64,000 nt of DNA from Methylobacterium sp. J-077 (lineage in GTDB: Bacteria; Pseudomonadota; Alphaproteobacteria; Rhizobiales; Beijerinckiaceae): assembly GCF_022829365.1 (NCBI RefSeq), contig NZ_JAKSYJ010000168.1, positions 1 through 64,000 on the forward strand, given 5' to 3'. The number at the start of each line of letters is the position of its first letter. The first letter of the stretch is position 1. Under the pieces are notes generated by a model. It worked only from the letters and a program-made list of their open reading frames with translations. It searched no databases and was not told the origin of the DNA. Below, one piece after another: positions 34,951 to 42,991 of the stretch. The position numbers and the translations under genes were made by a program.

Positions 34951-36108
34951 ATGAAGGGCCACCTCCGCGAGCGCTCGCCCGGCAAATGGGCGATCATTCT
35001 TGATCTGCGTGATCCAGAGACCGGCAAGCGCAAGCGGAAGTGGCATAGCTTCGCCGGCACTAAGCGCGGGGCGCAAAAGGAGTGCGCCCGGCTGATCACC
35101 GCGATTGGGGGAGGGGACTACGTCGAGCCTGGTAAGGAGACGGTAGCAGCTTTCCTTGATCGCTGGCTTGAACACGTCCGAACACTGGTCTCGCCGCGGA
35201 GTCACGAGCGCTATACCGAGCTGGCCCGGAAAAACATCGTTCCCTTGCTGGGCAACGCGGTGCTGACGAGCCTCCGACCAGAGCAGATCTCGGCGGCCTA
35301 CGCCAAGGCGCTCGTCAGTGGTCGCCGTGACGGCACCGGCGGTCTGGCGCCGCGCTCCGTCCACCACATGCACCGAATCCTCCGGCAAGCGCTCGGCCAA
35401 GCCGTGAAATGGCAGATCCTGCACCGGAACCCCGCAGACGCCGTCGACCCGCCGAAGGTCGAGCGGACCAAGATGCGGGCGCTGGATGCGAACGAGACCG
35501 CGACGTTGCTGGCGCATTTTCGGCCAACCCGCATGTTCGTGCCGATCCTGCTCGGCGTGTTGTGCGGCCTGCGTCGGGGCGAAGTTACGGCGTTGCGCTG
35601 GCGGGCCGTTGACTTCGCCACTGGCCACCTTGCGATCGTCGAGAGCACCGAGCAGACCAAAGCAGGTATCCGGACGAAGGATACCAAGAGCGGCCGGTCT
35701 CGACGCGTGGCGCTTCCATCCCTGGCTATTGAAGAACTGCGCCGGCATCGGCTGCGACAGGCCGAGGAACTGCTGAAACTCGGTATGCGCCTGACCGACG
35801 ACGACCACGTGTTCGCCCAGGCCGACGGGCGCCCGGTTCAGCCAAACAGCCTGACGCACGAGTTCACGCGCATCCTGGCGTTGTCCAAGATGCTGCCCCG
35901 GGTTCGCTTCCACGACCTCCGGCACAGCCACGCGACGCAGATGCTTGCAAGCGGCGTGCATCCGAAGATCGCCCAAGAGCGCCTCGGCCACTCCAGCATC
36001 GCGATCACGCTGGACCTGTATTCGCACGTCCTGCCGGGAATGCAGGAGGACGCAGCCGCGAAGGTTGACGCTGCCCTCCGCGCGGCCATAGACAGGGTTG
36101 CCGGATGA
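34951..36108 (+). CDS. Tyrosine integrase of element 1
   Basis: A 385-residue phage-type integrase. There is an N-terminal arm-binding region, a SAM-like core-binding domain (about 65-160) and a catalytic domain with Arg in CGLRRGEV, H-x-x-R in FHDLRHSHAT, a second His in LGHSS and the nucleophile Tyr in LDLYSHV. All catalytic residues are present. It reads toward attR and tRNA-Ser, 78 bp away, with an arm-type repeat between. Transcription from this gene is a possible source of tRNA-Ser expression. Confidence 0.93.
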   Translation: MKGHLRERSPGKWAIILDLRDPETGKRKRKWHSFAGTKRGAQKECARLITAIGGGDYVEPGKETVAAFLDRWLEHVRTLVSPRSHERYTELARKNIVPLLGNAVLTSLRPEQISAAYAKALVSGRRDGTGGLAPRSVHHMHRILRQALGQAVKWQILHRNPADAVDPPKVERTKMRALDANETATLLAHFRPTRMFVPILLGVLCGLRRGEVTALRWRAVDFATGHLAIVESTEQTKAGIRTKDTKSGRSRRVALPSLAIEELRRHRLRQAEELLKLGMRLTDDDHVFAQADGRPVQPNSLTHEFTRILALSKMLPRVRFHDLRHSHATQMLASGVHPKIAQERLGHSSIAITLDLYSHVLPGMQEDAAAKVDAALRAAIDRVAG

Positions 36109-36109
36109 T

Positions 36110-36130
36110 TGGGTAGCAAAGCGGTAGCAA
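36110..36130 (+). repeat. Right arm-type integrase site (GGTAGCAA pair)
   Basis: Two GGTAGCAA copies 11 bp apart immediately after the integrase stop, mirrored by 17784-17805 at the other end. Likely integrase arm sites. Confidence 0.55.
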
Positions 36131-36186
36131 ACGCCGCTTTTCAGGCCCACCCATCGAGGCAGATTGTCTAAGCGGCGCAATAGCTT

Positions 36187-36225
36187 GGAAGGGTGGCCGA
36201 GTGGTTTAAGGCAGCGGTCTTGAAA
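36187..36225 (+). repeat. attR of element 1
   Basis: The element-supplied copy of the 39-bp tRNA-Ser 5' half, identical to 17628-17666. It restores a complete tRNA gene with the host 3' half. Confidence 0.95.
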
Positions 36226-36273
36226 ACCGCCGTGGGGGCAACTCCACCGTGGGTTCGAATCCCACCCCTTCCG
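36187..36273 (+). tRNA. tRNA-Ser(TGA), double attachment site
   Basis: An 87-nt class II tRNA: acceptor GGAAGGG/CCCTTCC with discriminator G, anticodon loop CTTGAAA (36219-36225) giving TGA, a long variable arm (CGTGGGGGCAACTCCACC), and T-arm GTGGG-TTCGAAT-CCCAC. CCA is not encoded. The 5' half came with element 1 and the 3' flank belongs to element 2. I find no good promoter in the 78 bp between the integrase and the gene. Confidence 0.95.
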
Positions 36274-36277
36274 CCGC
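36263..36277 (+). repeat. attL of element 2: tRNA-Ser 3' end
   Basis: CACCCCTTCCGCCGC covers the acceptor 3' strand and is repeated exactly at 53677-53691. It marks insertion of element 2 at the 3' end of the tRNA, the usual target of P4-type integrases. Confidence 0.8.
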
Positions 36278-36394
36278 TTGGCGGCAAATAACGCATATAT
36301 TGCAACGACTTAGGCATATTGCCTGACCTCCAGCATACAACGTTACCTACAATATGACGGCGTGGGGCTCCGAGTGACGCCCGAATGTGGACGG

Positions 36395-36658
36395 CTAGCT
36401 CTCCTCGAAGTCGCGATCGCCGCCACGCAGCCAGATGATCTGCGTCATTTGACCATCCGGTGCGCCCAGGCTCGGTTCCGAATCGCCGCCGTCCTCGAGG
36501 TCCGGATCTCCGTCCATTTCGTCGAGGGCGGCCACCAGGTGGTCGACGGCATCGAGAGCCAGGGCAAGTGCGCCCTCGATGCGGGTGCGGGTGTCGGGTA
36601 GAGCCGGCGGCTGGCGGCGCCGGAACGTGATGATGTTGCCCACGGTCAGGCTCCCCAC
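36395..36658 (-). CDS. Hypothetical acidic protein
   Basis: An 87-residue protein from GTG 36658, overlapping the end of the gene above by 13 nt. Helical N-terminus (RIEGALALALDAVDHLVAAL), acidic middle, and a C-terminal PDGQMTQIIWLRGG. Last gene of the left operon of element 2. No family recognised. Confidence 0.55.
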   Translation of the reverse strand: MGSLTVGNIITFRRRQPPALPDTRTRIEGALALALDAVDHLVAALDEMDGDPDLEDGGDSEPSLGAPDGQMTQIIWLRGGDRDFEES

Positions 36659-38172
36659 GTGGCGTTGATCTCCGCGATGAGTTCTGGGTGCTCGGCGACG
36701 CCGCCGGTCACCACCGTGTGCCAGAGCAGCGTGTTGGCCCGCTCCTCGGCCTCGCTTTCATCGGCGGGCTGGCGGCGCCTCATCTCCTGCGCGATGGCAG
36801 AGAGAAGCTGCGACAGGCGATCGGCTTCCCGGTTGATGATTTTGCCCGCGGAAGTCCGGTAGGTGCTCGGGGCTTCCCAGAAGCACGGTGCGTTCTCGGC
36901 GCTGCCCATAACCTCCTCGACGCGCACCACCACAGGATAGAGGCGGGCGAGCTCGACGATCGACAGTTGAGACAGGTCGTACCCCGGAGCCGGGAGGCGA
37001 TCCTCGATCAAGCTGCCCGAAACGGGAATTCCCGTAACGGCCTCCGCTGACGCCGACATGGGGATTCCCATATCGGGTGCGGCGGCTAGGAGGGCGGCCC
37101 CTTGCTGCACCTGGCGGAGCGCGTTCCACCAACTGTCAGGTGGGCCGTGAACCTCGATCGGCTTGTGTGGCCCGGAGCTATCGCTGTCGAGGCGGGCGAG
37201 GAGGAGGGCCTTGATGCCGTACCCCGCCACCGTCACGGCCGGCGTCCGGATGATCTGCTGGGCGATGCCGGTGCAGATACGGTACTCCGGCTCGTCGCCG
37301 TCCGCCTCCTCGGCCACCCAGGCGGCCATGAACTGGGCGCCGAGGGCGAACAAGGCGGCGTCGGGGTGCGGGGCGCTGACGGGGTTTTTTCCAGGATTGG
37401 TAGAAACGTCGATCTGTGCGTCGCGAATAAGCGAGTTCAGGAACCGGCCGGCGGGATAGTCGCCATCGTGCTCCTCGACGTAGTGAGCCGAGACGCGCAG
37501 CTTGATCCTCAGGCCCTCGGCCGTGGTCGCCGGCATTTCGGCGACGCGGTCGGCGAGCGCCAGGATCTCGACTTCGACAGCCTCCGCGCGCTCCTCCGCC
37601 TCGGTCTCCTCGCCTTCTATCGAGGCGCGAACCCGAGCGCATTCCGCCTTCCAGGCATCCCAGGCCGTGATGATCTCATCGGCTCGGGCCTGCGCTTCCG
37701 GCCACGGGTGACTTTCGACGACCGTGTGCGCGTCCGCCGGCAGCCCATCTTCCGGTCGAACGGGACGCCGCACCTCGCGGGCGTAGGGCTTGCGCCGCAT
37801 CCACGCGACATCCTCAGCCGTCACCTCCATCCCGGCGAGTTCGCTCGGCCGGGCGAGGTGCATGCGAAGGTAGAGCGCGTGGTCTGAGGCGCGGAAGTAG
37901 AGGCAGGCGGGGCGCTGCGGTATGGCGGCCGCCGCAACATCAACCACACGCATCCATTCCCGGCTGAGCACCTCAACGCGGGCCATCGCGTCATCGAGCT
38001 GATCGCCGAGCTGTAGGAGATCGGCATCGGTCTGGTCTGCTATTGCGGGCGAGGTCGGGTCCGGTCGTTCCGTGCGTTTGATGAACCGGCCGGCGGCGTC
38101 CCGGGCGCGGGCTGCACGCTGGCGGAGGTCAGTGGCGGGCTGAGCCGCCTTCGCGGTGTTCTGCTTCGTCAT
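36646..38172 (-). CDS. Large hypothetical element protein
   Basis: A 508-residue protein from ATG 38172. A basic N-terminus (RQRAARARDAAGRFIKR) is followed by a helical region with SREWMRVVDVAAAAIPQRPA, a coiled coil near 180-230, and a C-terminal part with YRTSAGKIINREADRLSQLL. There is no transmembrane segment and no catalytic motif I can identify. It is the largest gene at the left end of element 2. Function unknown. Confidence 0.6.
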   Translation of the reverse strand: MTKQNTAKAAQPATDLRQRAARARDAAGRFIKRTERPDPTSPAIADQTDADLLQLGDQLDDAMARVEVLSREWMRVVDVAAAAIPQRPACLYFRASDHALYLRMHLARPSELAGMEVTAEDVAWMRRKPYAREVRRPVRPEDGLPADAHTVVESHPWPEAQARADEIITAWDAWKAECARVRASIEGEETEAEERAEAVEVEILALADRVAEMPATTAEGLRIKLRVSAHYVEEHDGDYPAGRFLNSLIRDAQIDVSTNPGKNPVSAPHPDAALFALGAQFMAAWVAEEADGDEPEYRICTGIAQQIIRTPAVTVAGYGIKALLLARLDSDSSGPHKPIEVHGPPDSWWNALRQVQQGAALLAAAPDMGIPMSASAEAVTGIPVSGSLIEDRLPAPGYDLSQLSIVELARLYPVVVRVEEVMGSAENAPCFWEAPSTYRTSAGKIINREADRLSQLLSAIAQEMRRRQPADESEAEERANTLLWHTVVTGGVAEHPELIAEINATWGA

Positions 38173-38183
38173 GGCCCTCTCCC

Positions 38184-38450
38184 TCACGCGAGAGGGAGGT
38201 AGCCGTAGGCGAACACGCCCCCGGCGATGATGAGGGTGGCGGTCAGCAGCTCGCCGGCGAGGTCGAGGAAGCGCGGGGCCCGGACGTGCGCCGTGTCAGG
38301 CCGGATCGGCGCGACGGCCTCCCAGGCCTCAATGGTGCCGGGCGCAGCCTCATCGGCCTCCAGGGGTGGCTTGGCGCGATTGTAGTGGGCTGATGGCGAG
38401 CGAGAGCGTTCACCGGCGCGCGCCGGTGCTGTAGAATGATGGGTAGCCAT
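38184..38450 (-). CDS. Small C-terminally anchored membrane protein
   Basis: About 88 residues from ATG 38450, which is preceded by GGAGAC. The N-terminal half is polar and the C-terminus is a single hydrophobic helix (GELLTATLIIAGGVFAYGYL). It diverges from the RHH gene at 38540, matching the layout of 20794/20876 in element 1. Function unknown. Confidence 0.5.
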   Translation of the reverse strand: MATHHSTAPARAGERSRSPSAHYNRAKPPLEADEAAPGTIEAWEAVAPIRPDTAHVRAPRFLDLAGELLTATLIIAGGVFAYGYLPLA

Positions 38451-38521
38451 GATCGTCTCCGAAGGACGGGCGTGGTCAGGGCCGGGAACGAGGCTGCAAC
38501 CTTGTCCCGGCCTGCGATTTG

Positions 38522-38558
38522 TGCCATCATAAAAATACGATGTCAATTAGTGATGGCA
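38522..38558. promoter_or_regulatory. Inverted repeat spanning RHH start codon
   Basis: TGCCATCA (38522-38529) and TGATGGCA (38551-38558) are perfect inverted arms 21 nt apart, with the ATG of the RHH gene (38540) between. The placement equals that in element 1 (20857-20896), although the arms differ. Likely an autoregulatory operator covering the translation start and the divergent promoter. Confidence 0.6.
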
Positions 38559-38740
38559 TAAAAAGGCGAGGTCGCCCGGCGACCGGTAAGGGCGAGCCGG
38601 TGACGGTACGCCTTCAGCCTGAGCACGCCGCGCCATTGGATGCTTGGATCGCCGACCTGCCGGATCCGAAGCCGTCCCGCCCGGAGGCCATCCGCGAGGC
38701 GCTTGCCGAGCACCTGAAGGCGAAGGGCTATCTGAAGTGA
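38540..38740 (+). CDS. RHH-type regulator heading cargo region
   Basis: A 66-residue protein paralogous to 20876-21103: a basic start (RRGRPATGKG), a ribbon (VTVRLQPEHAAPLDAWI) and SRPEAIREALAEHL. ATG 38540 lies within the operator. It is followed 98 bp downstream by the A/T-rich SPOR gene on the same strand. It probably controls itself and the cargo; an antitoxin function is possible. Confidence 0.7.
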   Translation: MSISDGIKRRGRPATGKGEPVTVRLQPEHAAPLDAWIADLPDPKPSRPEAIREALAEHLKAKGYLK

Positions 38741-38838
38741 GCATGCTCAAATGCGGGCGCAGAACGCCCCTCGGCCCATTGCTTAAATATCTATGATTTT
38801 ATTGAATTGTATGTATCTAACTACATTGGATCGAAATC

Positions 38839-39633
38839 TTGTCAGAACAATCAGCAACGAGCGCACCAAGTGAGCGCGAGAAATGGGAGGCTGACAACAG
38901 CATTCGTGAGCGAGAATTGGCTACGAAGCAGAAAGAGGCTTTTACCAATGAAGCAAAGCTTAATTTGCAGCGAGATGAATTAGACATTCGAATCAAGGAG
39001 CACAATCGCAGTCGATTTACAAATCCATTGTTCGTTGCGGTTGTGACCGGTGTTCTGACCGTAGCTGTCAGTACTGTAAGCCTCATTTGGAACGCCAACG
39101 TTCAGCGTGAGATTGAGGCCAGTAAAGCTAAAGCTGCGCGCATACTTGAGTCGCTCAAGGCAAATTCGCCTGACAAAGCAGCTGACAATCTAGATTTCTT
39201 GATAAAATCAGGCCTCCTTACTGAGCCCGGTAGGATTGAAAAAATTAATACGTATCTGCGGGCTCGCAAACCTGGCGAAGGTCCAAATATATCTGTGGAA
39301 TCAACGGTAAGCAACTCGGGTTTTTCAGTGCAACTGGCCGTAAGATCGACAGAGCAAGAAGCAGTTCAAGCAATAAACGATATCAAAGCTCGCTATCCTG
39401 CCATTTCAAACGAGCCTATCGTGATCATTTCTGCAGAAGTTAATGGCAAACGACTATATCGAGCTAGGCTAGGACCTTACTCCAAGGCAGACGCATCGTC
39501 GGTTTGTCAAGCTTTGCAGGCCGCAGGTGGGCAATGTTTTGTCGCAAAGGGGGGCGGACCTTCAAATGAGATACTTACTTCATCGCCAAATTATGACTCT
39601 GTCTTTGTCCCGCTACCGCCTTCAAGGCCTTAA
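38839..39633 (+). CDS. Membrane-anchored SPOR-like protein
   Basis: A 264-residue protein encoded by A/T-rich DNA. A coiled N-terminal cytoplasmic region (about 10-57) is followed by a transmembrane helix (LFVAVVTGVLTVAVSTVSLI, about 64-83), a helical linker and a C-terminal domain (about 165-240). That domain shows the SPOR pattern: FSVQLAVRSTEQEAVQAI, then LYRARLGPYSKADAS and a C-terminal QCFV strand. SPOR domains bind denuded septal glycan. In a mobile element it could target cell division or sense envelope damage during infection; this is inference. Confidence 0.65.
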   Translation: MSEQSATSAPSEREKWEADNSIRERELATKQKEAFTNEAKLNLQRDELDIRIKEHNRSRFTNPLFVAVVTGVLTVAVSTVSLIWNANVQREIEASKAKAARILESLKANSPDKAADNLDFLIKSGLLTEPGRIEKINTYLRARKPGEGPNISVESTVSNSGFSVQLAVRSTEQEAVQAINDIKARYPAISNEPIVIISAEVNGKRLYRARLGPYSKADASSVCQALQAAGGQCFVAKGGGPSNEILTSSPNYDSVFVPLPPSRP

Positions 39634-39639
39634 TGCTGT

Positions 39640-39765
39640 ATGAGAGGTTCAGACGTCATCTTCATCGACGAGAACGGCGAAGAGCCTGGGTGTAGCTGCG
39701 TAGATAACACCATGAAACTCGAATTGAGCGAAGTGAGATCTATAAACCGCGAGATTAATCTATGA
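39640..39765 (+). CDS. 41-aa protein coupled to DUF4145 gene
   Basis: ATG 39640 to TGA 39765 encodes a 41-residue acidic peptide (GSDVIFIDENGEEPGCSCVD). The stop overlaps the ATG of the DUF4145 gene as ATGA. The acidic N-terminus and Cys-x-Cys motif are noticeable. The coupling is the main reason to believe it is real; it might be an inhibitor or leader peptide. Confidence 0.5.
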   Translation: MRGSDVIFIDENGEEPGCSCVDNTMKLELSEVRSINREINL

Positions 39766-40544
39766 ACTATTTTGCCTTGATCGGACAAGAAAAACCATTT
39801 CAATGGACGTGTGAATTCTGCAATAGATCGCAAGTTGCAACCACTGAAAATGCCAAACTTACGCACAGGTTGTTAGATGTCGGAAAGAGTTTATACGGAA
39901 AGCTGTACGTTGGCTCATATCTTATCCGGTGTCTTGGAAGCGAGTGTAATCAAGTAACTTATGGAACTTCTATTTTTCAGGCAAACATTGATCATAATGG
40001 AAATTTCAGATTAGGCTCTGAATTAGCGTTCTGGCAGCTTCTTCCCGAGTCATCGGCGAAATTTCAGCCCGATTACATCCCGAAGCCTTTGCGTGATGAT
40101 TATCTTGAAGCTTGCCGCATTAAAAATCTTAGCCCCAAAGCCAGCGCTACGCTTTCACGCCGCTGCCTACAGGGTATGATCCGCGACTTCTGTAATATAT
40201 CGCGAGGGCGGTTGATCGATGAGATAAAGGCACTGAGAAAGGCGATCGATGAAGGCGCAGCGCCGGCAGGGGTCACCTCCGAAACCGTTGACGCCATCGA
40301 CAGTGTCCGTGAAGTCGGCAACATCGGCGCACACATGGAAAAAGACATCAATGTGATCGTCGACGTCGACCCAGACGAAGCTCAGATATTGATCGAGCTG
40401 ATCGAGCTCTTGTTCGAAGATTGGTACGTTGCTCGAAATGCTCGTCAGCAGCGTCTCGCCAAAGTGACCGCGTTGTCTGCCGCGAAGACAGCGCAGCTAG
40501 AAGCGGCCAAACTGGCCGCGCTTCCCAAGCCTGAGACGCCATAA
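39762..40544 (+). CDS. DUF4145 protein with zinc-finger-like N-terminus
   Basis: A 260-residue protein. A probable zinc ribbon (C-x2-C at C17/C20 in WTCEFCN and a second pair in RCLGSEC) is followed by a DUF4145 domain with LSPKASATLSRRCLQGMIRD and VREVGNIGAHM. DUF4145 is HEPN-like and is found fused or adjacent to restriction and other defence enzymes. The N-terminal half is A/T-rich. With the coupled small ORF upstream and a membrane protein 5 bp downstream it forms a three-gene unit that may be a defence system. Confidence 0.7.
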   Translation: MNYFALIGQEKPFQWTCEFCNRSQVATTENAKLTHRLLDVGKSLYGKLYVGSYLIRCLGSECNQVTYGTSIFQANIDHNGNFRLGSELAFWQLLPESSAKFQPDYIPKPLRDDYLEACRIKNLSPKASATLSRRCLQGMIRDFCNISRGRLIDEIKALRKAIDEGAAPAGVTSETVDAIDSVREVGNIGAHMEKDINVIVDVDPDEAQILIELIELLFEDWYVARNARQQRLAKVTALSAAKTAQLEAAKLAALPKPETP

Positions 40545-40549
40545 CCTCG

Positions 40550-41206
40550 ATGCCTGAGCCCTCTATCCTCACTCAGCCGATTGCTACGCTGGTTGGAACC
40601 ATCGTTGGCCTCGGAGCTATCGCTTACCAGACAAGCCGAGGCTTCGCGAACCTCATCGCCGCGCAGGATCACCGTGCAAAGATCGAGGCGGAGGCGCGAC
40701 AGCACGCCGACGGACTGGCGAGAGCGGCCAAGAAGGCAGACGAAGAGCAACGCGGACGCCAAGTAGCCGCAGCTCTGCACGGTGAGATCGATGGCCTAAC
40801 GCAACAATTTGACGGCATCGCCAATAGCTTTGCTTCCATGCGTGAGAAAAACGAGGCTCAGAAGGCCGGTGGATTGCCATTCATAAAGCAATCGGTGAAG
40901 GTTTCTCATAAATATTATCCGATATTTGATGCATATATCTCAGATTTAGGGCTGCTTGGTCCGAGCATCGCCCGCGACGTTTCATCTTTTTACGCAAAAT
41001 GCAGCCATGAGCTCGAATACAATGAAATCAACAGCCGAGATTTACTCAGCGAATTGCTTGACGGCATAGCTATCTTCCACGCGGAGCTGACAACTGAGAG
41101 TAGAGATCTAGCGGTCAGGCTAAGAGCTTTTTACAGCGGCATGCCCGATCAGGGACCAATCCAGTTCGGATATGATTTCAAGGGTATATTCAATCGTGGG
41201 GAATAG
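40550..41206 (+). CDS. Membrane-anchored coiled-coil protein
   Basis: A 218-residue protein starting 5 bp after the DUF4145 stop. An N-terminal hydrophobic helix (IATLVGTIVGLGAIAY) is followed by a coiled coil (about 40-75) and a helical domain. The topology, a membrane anchor plus helical body, is typical of effector or sensor partners in multi-gene defence loci. No family recognised. Confidence 0.55.
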   Translation: MPEPSILTQPIATLVGTIVGLGAIAYQTSRGFANLIAAQDHRAKIEAEARQHADGLARAAKKADEEQRGRQVAAALHGEIDGLTQQFDGIANSFASMREKNEAQKAGGLPFIKQSVKVSHKYYPIFDAYISDLGLLGPSIARDVSSFYAKCSHELEYNEINSRDLLSELLDGIAIFHAELTTESRDLAVRLRAFYSGMPDQGPIQFGYDFKGIFNRGE

Positions 41207-41319
41207 AGAACCTCAGACTTCATCGGTTGCCAAGCCTCGACACCGCCATCCCGGCGGCTATCCTGCCACCATGCGCACAGCCCTCGCCGCCCTCGCCATC
41301 GTCGTTGATGGCTTGGCGA

Positions 41320-41979
41320 TCAGGGCGACGGATCGGCGGGTGCCGCTCTGGCGGGCGCTTCTGGCCGCTCCCGCCGCTCCACGATCCGGCACCGATCCCG
41401 AAGCGTGACCTCGTGCTTCGGCCAGAGCCGGCAGGCCACTTCGAACGCCGCCCGCGCCATGTCGATCGGGTAGATCACCGCGAGCCGGACCTCGATGCTG
41501 CCCGTCTCCGTCCAGACCTCAACCGTGTAGGGGACGCCCGGCGGAACCGGGATGTCCGGCCGCATCGGCGGCGGCAGCGTGATCGCGGCCAGGCACAGGT
41601 GCTCATACTTTCGGGCCGGCGGTGACCCGGGCGCGCGCTGGTAGCGACACGACGCCGTGAGGTGGCGCAGCACATCGAGCGTCGACACGTCCTGGCCGAA
41701 CCGTTCTCGCAGGCTGGCGACGGTGTACCGGCCGGACCGCTTGCAGGACGAGCAGTCCACGTAAACCCGCCCCGGCAGAACATCCCGCAGAGCCCCCACC
41801 GCATCGACTCCATTCTGGAACGAAGGCGGAACATGCCAGATCCGGTCGCGCGGTTCAGCAGGGCTCAGCTCTGGCTCGCGCGATGCCGGTGGAGGACTGT
41901 GGATCGCTTTGGGGAAAGCCAGCGCTGACAGTCGCTTCGAGCGCCCCTTGGCCGCTCGGCCCCGCCCCGATCTGCTCAC
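41320..41979 (-). CDS. Zinc-finger-like hypothetical protein
   Basis: About 219 residues. The centre contains VDCSSCKRSGRYTVASLRER and a later LRHLTASC, a C-x2-C...C arrangement consistent with a zinc finger in small proteins of rhizobial genomes. The N-terminal 50 residues are low complexity, so the true start may be nearer 41830. Function unknown. Confidence 0.5.
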   Translation of the reverse strand: MSRSGRGRAAKGRSKRLSALAFPKAIHSPPPASREPELSPAEPRDRIWHVPPSFQNGVDAVGALRDVLPGRVYVDCSSCKRSGRYTVASLRERFGQDVSTLDVLRHLTASCRYQRAPGSPPARKYEHLCLAAITLPPPMRPDIPVPPGVPYTVEVWTETGSIEVRLAVIYPIDMARAAFEVACRLWPKHEVTLRDRCRIVERRERPEAPARAAPADPSP

Positions 41980-42113
41980 GGGGCGGGGGAGCGTCCGATC
42001 TCACCGGTAGGGCAGCGAAGATCATCTGCCCGCGGCAGAGTGTGGACGAGATCGCTGGCTTGGTGAATCCTGCTGCGACCATGCCGACAAACGCATGGCC
42101 GTGCACAAGAGCG

Positions 42114-42575
42114 ATGGGACTGGACGCTGTGGCGCTGAAGAAATGGACTATCGAGAGAATCCGCGATCTCAAAGAGTCAGAACAGCGCACACTTTACGAG
42201 AGGGCTCTGATCGATCCCGCCGGGTCATACATCGTAGATATAATGAACGAGAATGGCTTAAAGCCTAAACCAAAGCTTATGTCGTTTACGGACCCAATCT
42301 ATAAAAAAATGGTCATAATTTCGAAGTCCGCCGAGGGCAAAGCTGCAATGGAAGCTGCTGCAAGTGAGGGAAAGCCTGCGATCTGCAGCTTAGACAAGCT
42401 CTTTCAGTCTCTTCTCGGAGAGGACTATAGCGACACCAAAACTCCCGGTACGATTATGTCGGCCGGTAGTCTAGCGGCAGAGATCATGCGAAAGCTCGGA
42501 TATATTAATGCGGGCAATGCAAAATGTCCCGAGGGATGCATTGCACGAGAAGGCATTATCTGGGCAAAGGGCTAA
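42114..42575 (+). CDS. A/T-rich hypothetical cargo protein
   Basis: About 153 residues from ATG 42114 (an ATG at 42081 is also possible). The body contains LKKWTIERIRDLKESEQRTL, GLKPKPKLMSFTDPIYKKMV and a C-terminal NAKCPEGCIAREG with two cysteines. Composition is A/T-rich like the other cargo. No family recognised. Confidence 0.5.
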   Translation: MGLDAVALKKWTIERIRDLKESEQRTLYERALIDPAGSYIVDIMNENGLKPKPKLMSFTDPIYKKMVIISKSAEGKAAMEAAASEGKPAICSLDKLFQSLLGEDYSDTKTPGTIMSAGSLAAEIMRKLGYINAGNAKCPEGCIAREGIIWAKG

Positions 42576-42620
42576 CTCTATTATTTTGGGTAGAAGCACG
42601 GCGAAGAAAGCGCACAGAAA

Positions 42621-42647
42621 AGCCCGCACCGGCGAACCGGGCGGGCT
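42621..42647. terminator. Hairpin between 42575 and 42662 genes
   Basis: AGCCCGcACCGG-cgaa-CCGGgCGGGCT is a near-perfect stem-loop after the 42114-42575 gene. It could act as a terminator or mRNA-end structure. The T-run is on the minus-strand side (plus agaaaa). Confidence 0.45.
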
Positions 42648-42661
42648 AAAGCGGAGGGATC

Positions 42662-42862
42662 ATGGATCTCATTCAACCCTACACGATCAACAGCGAGGCT
42701 GAGGTGAAAGCCTATCTAGCCGACGTCCTGGCTACGCCGGGGAATCGATCGATGCACGTCGTCGAAACCCATTGCGACAGACCCATCGTCGATCCGGCCA
42801 TCAGGGCATATTTCCTGGCGACGGGCAAAGAGATGCTGGCCGAGCTGAATCGTCAGCGTTGA
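42662..42862 (+). CDS. Small hypothetical protein
   Basis: A 66-residue protein with a good ribosome binding site (GGAGG before ATG 42662) and IRAYFLATGKEMLAELNRQ at the C-terminus. It sits between two hairpins and converges on the tape measure operon. Function unknown. Confidence 0.55.
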   Translation: MDLIQPYTINSEAEVKAYLADVLATPGNRSMHVVETHCDRPIVDPAIRAYFLATGKEMLAELNRQR

Positions 42863-42899
42863 AACAAAAAAGCCCCGCGCGGCGGCTGCCGGCGGGGCT
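42863..42899 (-). terminator. Rho-independent terminator of tape-measure operon
   Basis: AGCCCCGC (42871-42878) pairs with GCGGGGCT (42892-42899). Read on the minus strand, the stem is followed by a T-run (plus-strand aaacaaaaa, 42863-42870). It lies just after the orphan tape-measure tip and should end the leftward transcript; it may also stop the gene at 42662. Confidence 0.75.
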
Positions 42900-42991
42900 G
42901 AGGTGGTTCCGGGAGGAACGAGCGGTAGACCGATGGGCGGCCCCGCGGTTCCTGATCAGTCCGATGGCGGACGAAGGCCGAACCATGAGGC

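Larger units (their letters stand above)
17667..36225 (+). mobile_element. Integrated element 1 (satellite-like), tRNA-Ser 5'
   Basis: An 18.6-kb element bounded by the 39-bp direct repeat. It encodes a tyrosine integrase at the right end, an excisionase-like HTH, a DUF3987 replication-type protein flanked by hairpin repeats, a Nu1-like HTH protein, a tape measure protein and many small genes. The cargo is an RHH regulator with an A/T-rich nuclease-like gene. No large terminase, portal, capsid, tail tube or lysis cassette is recognisable. This is either a phage satellite or a reduced prophage. Confidence 0.85.
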
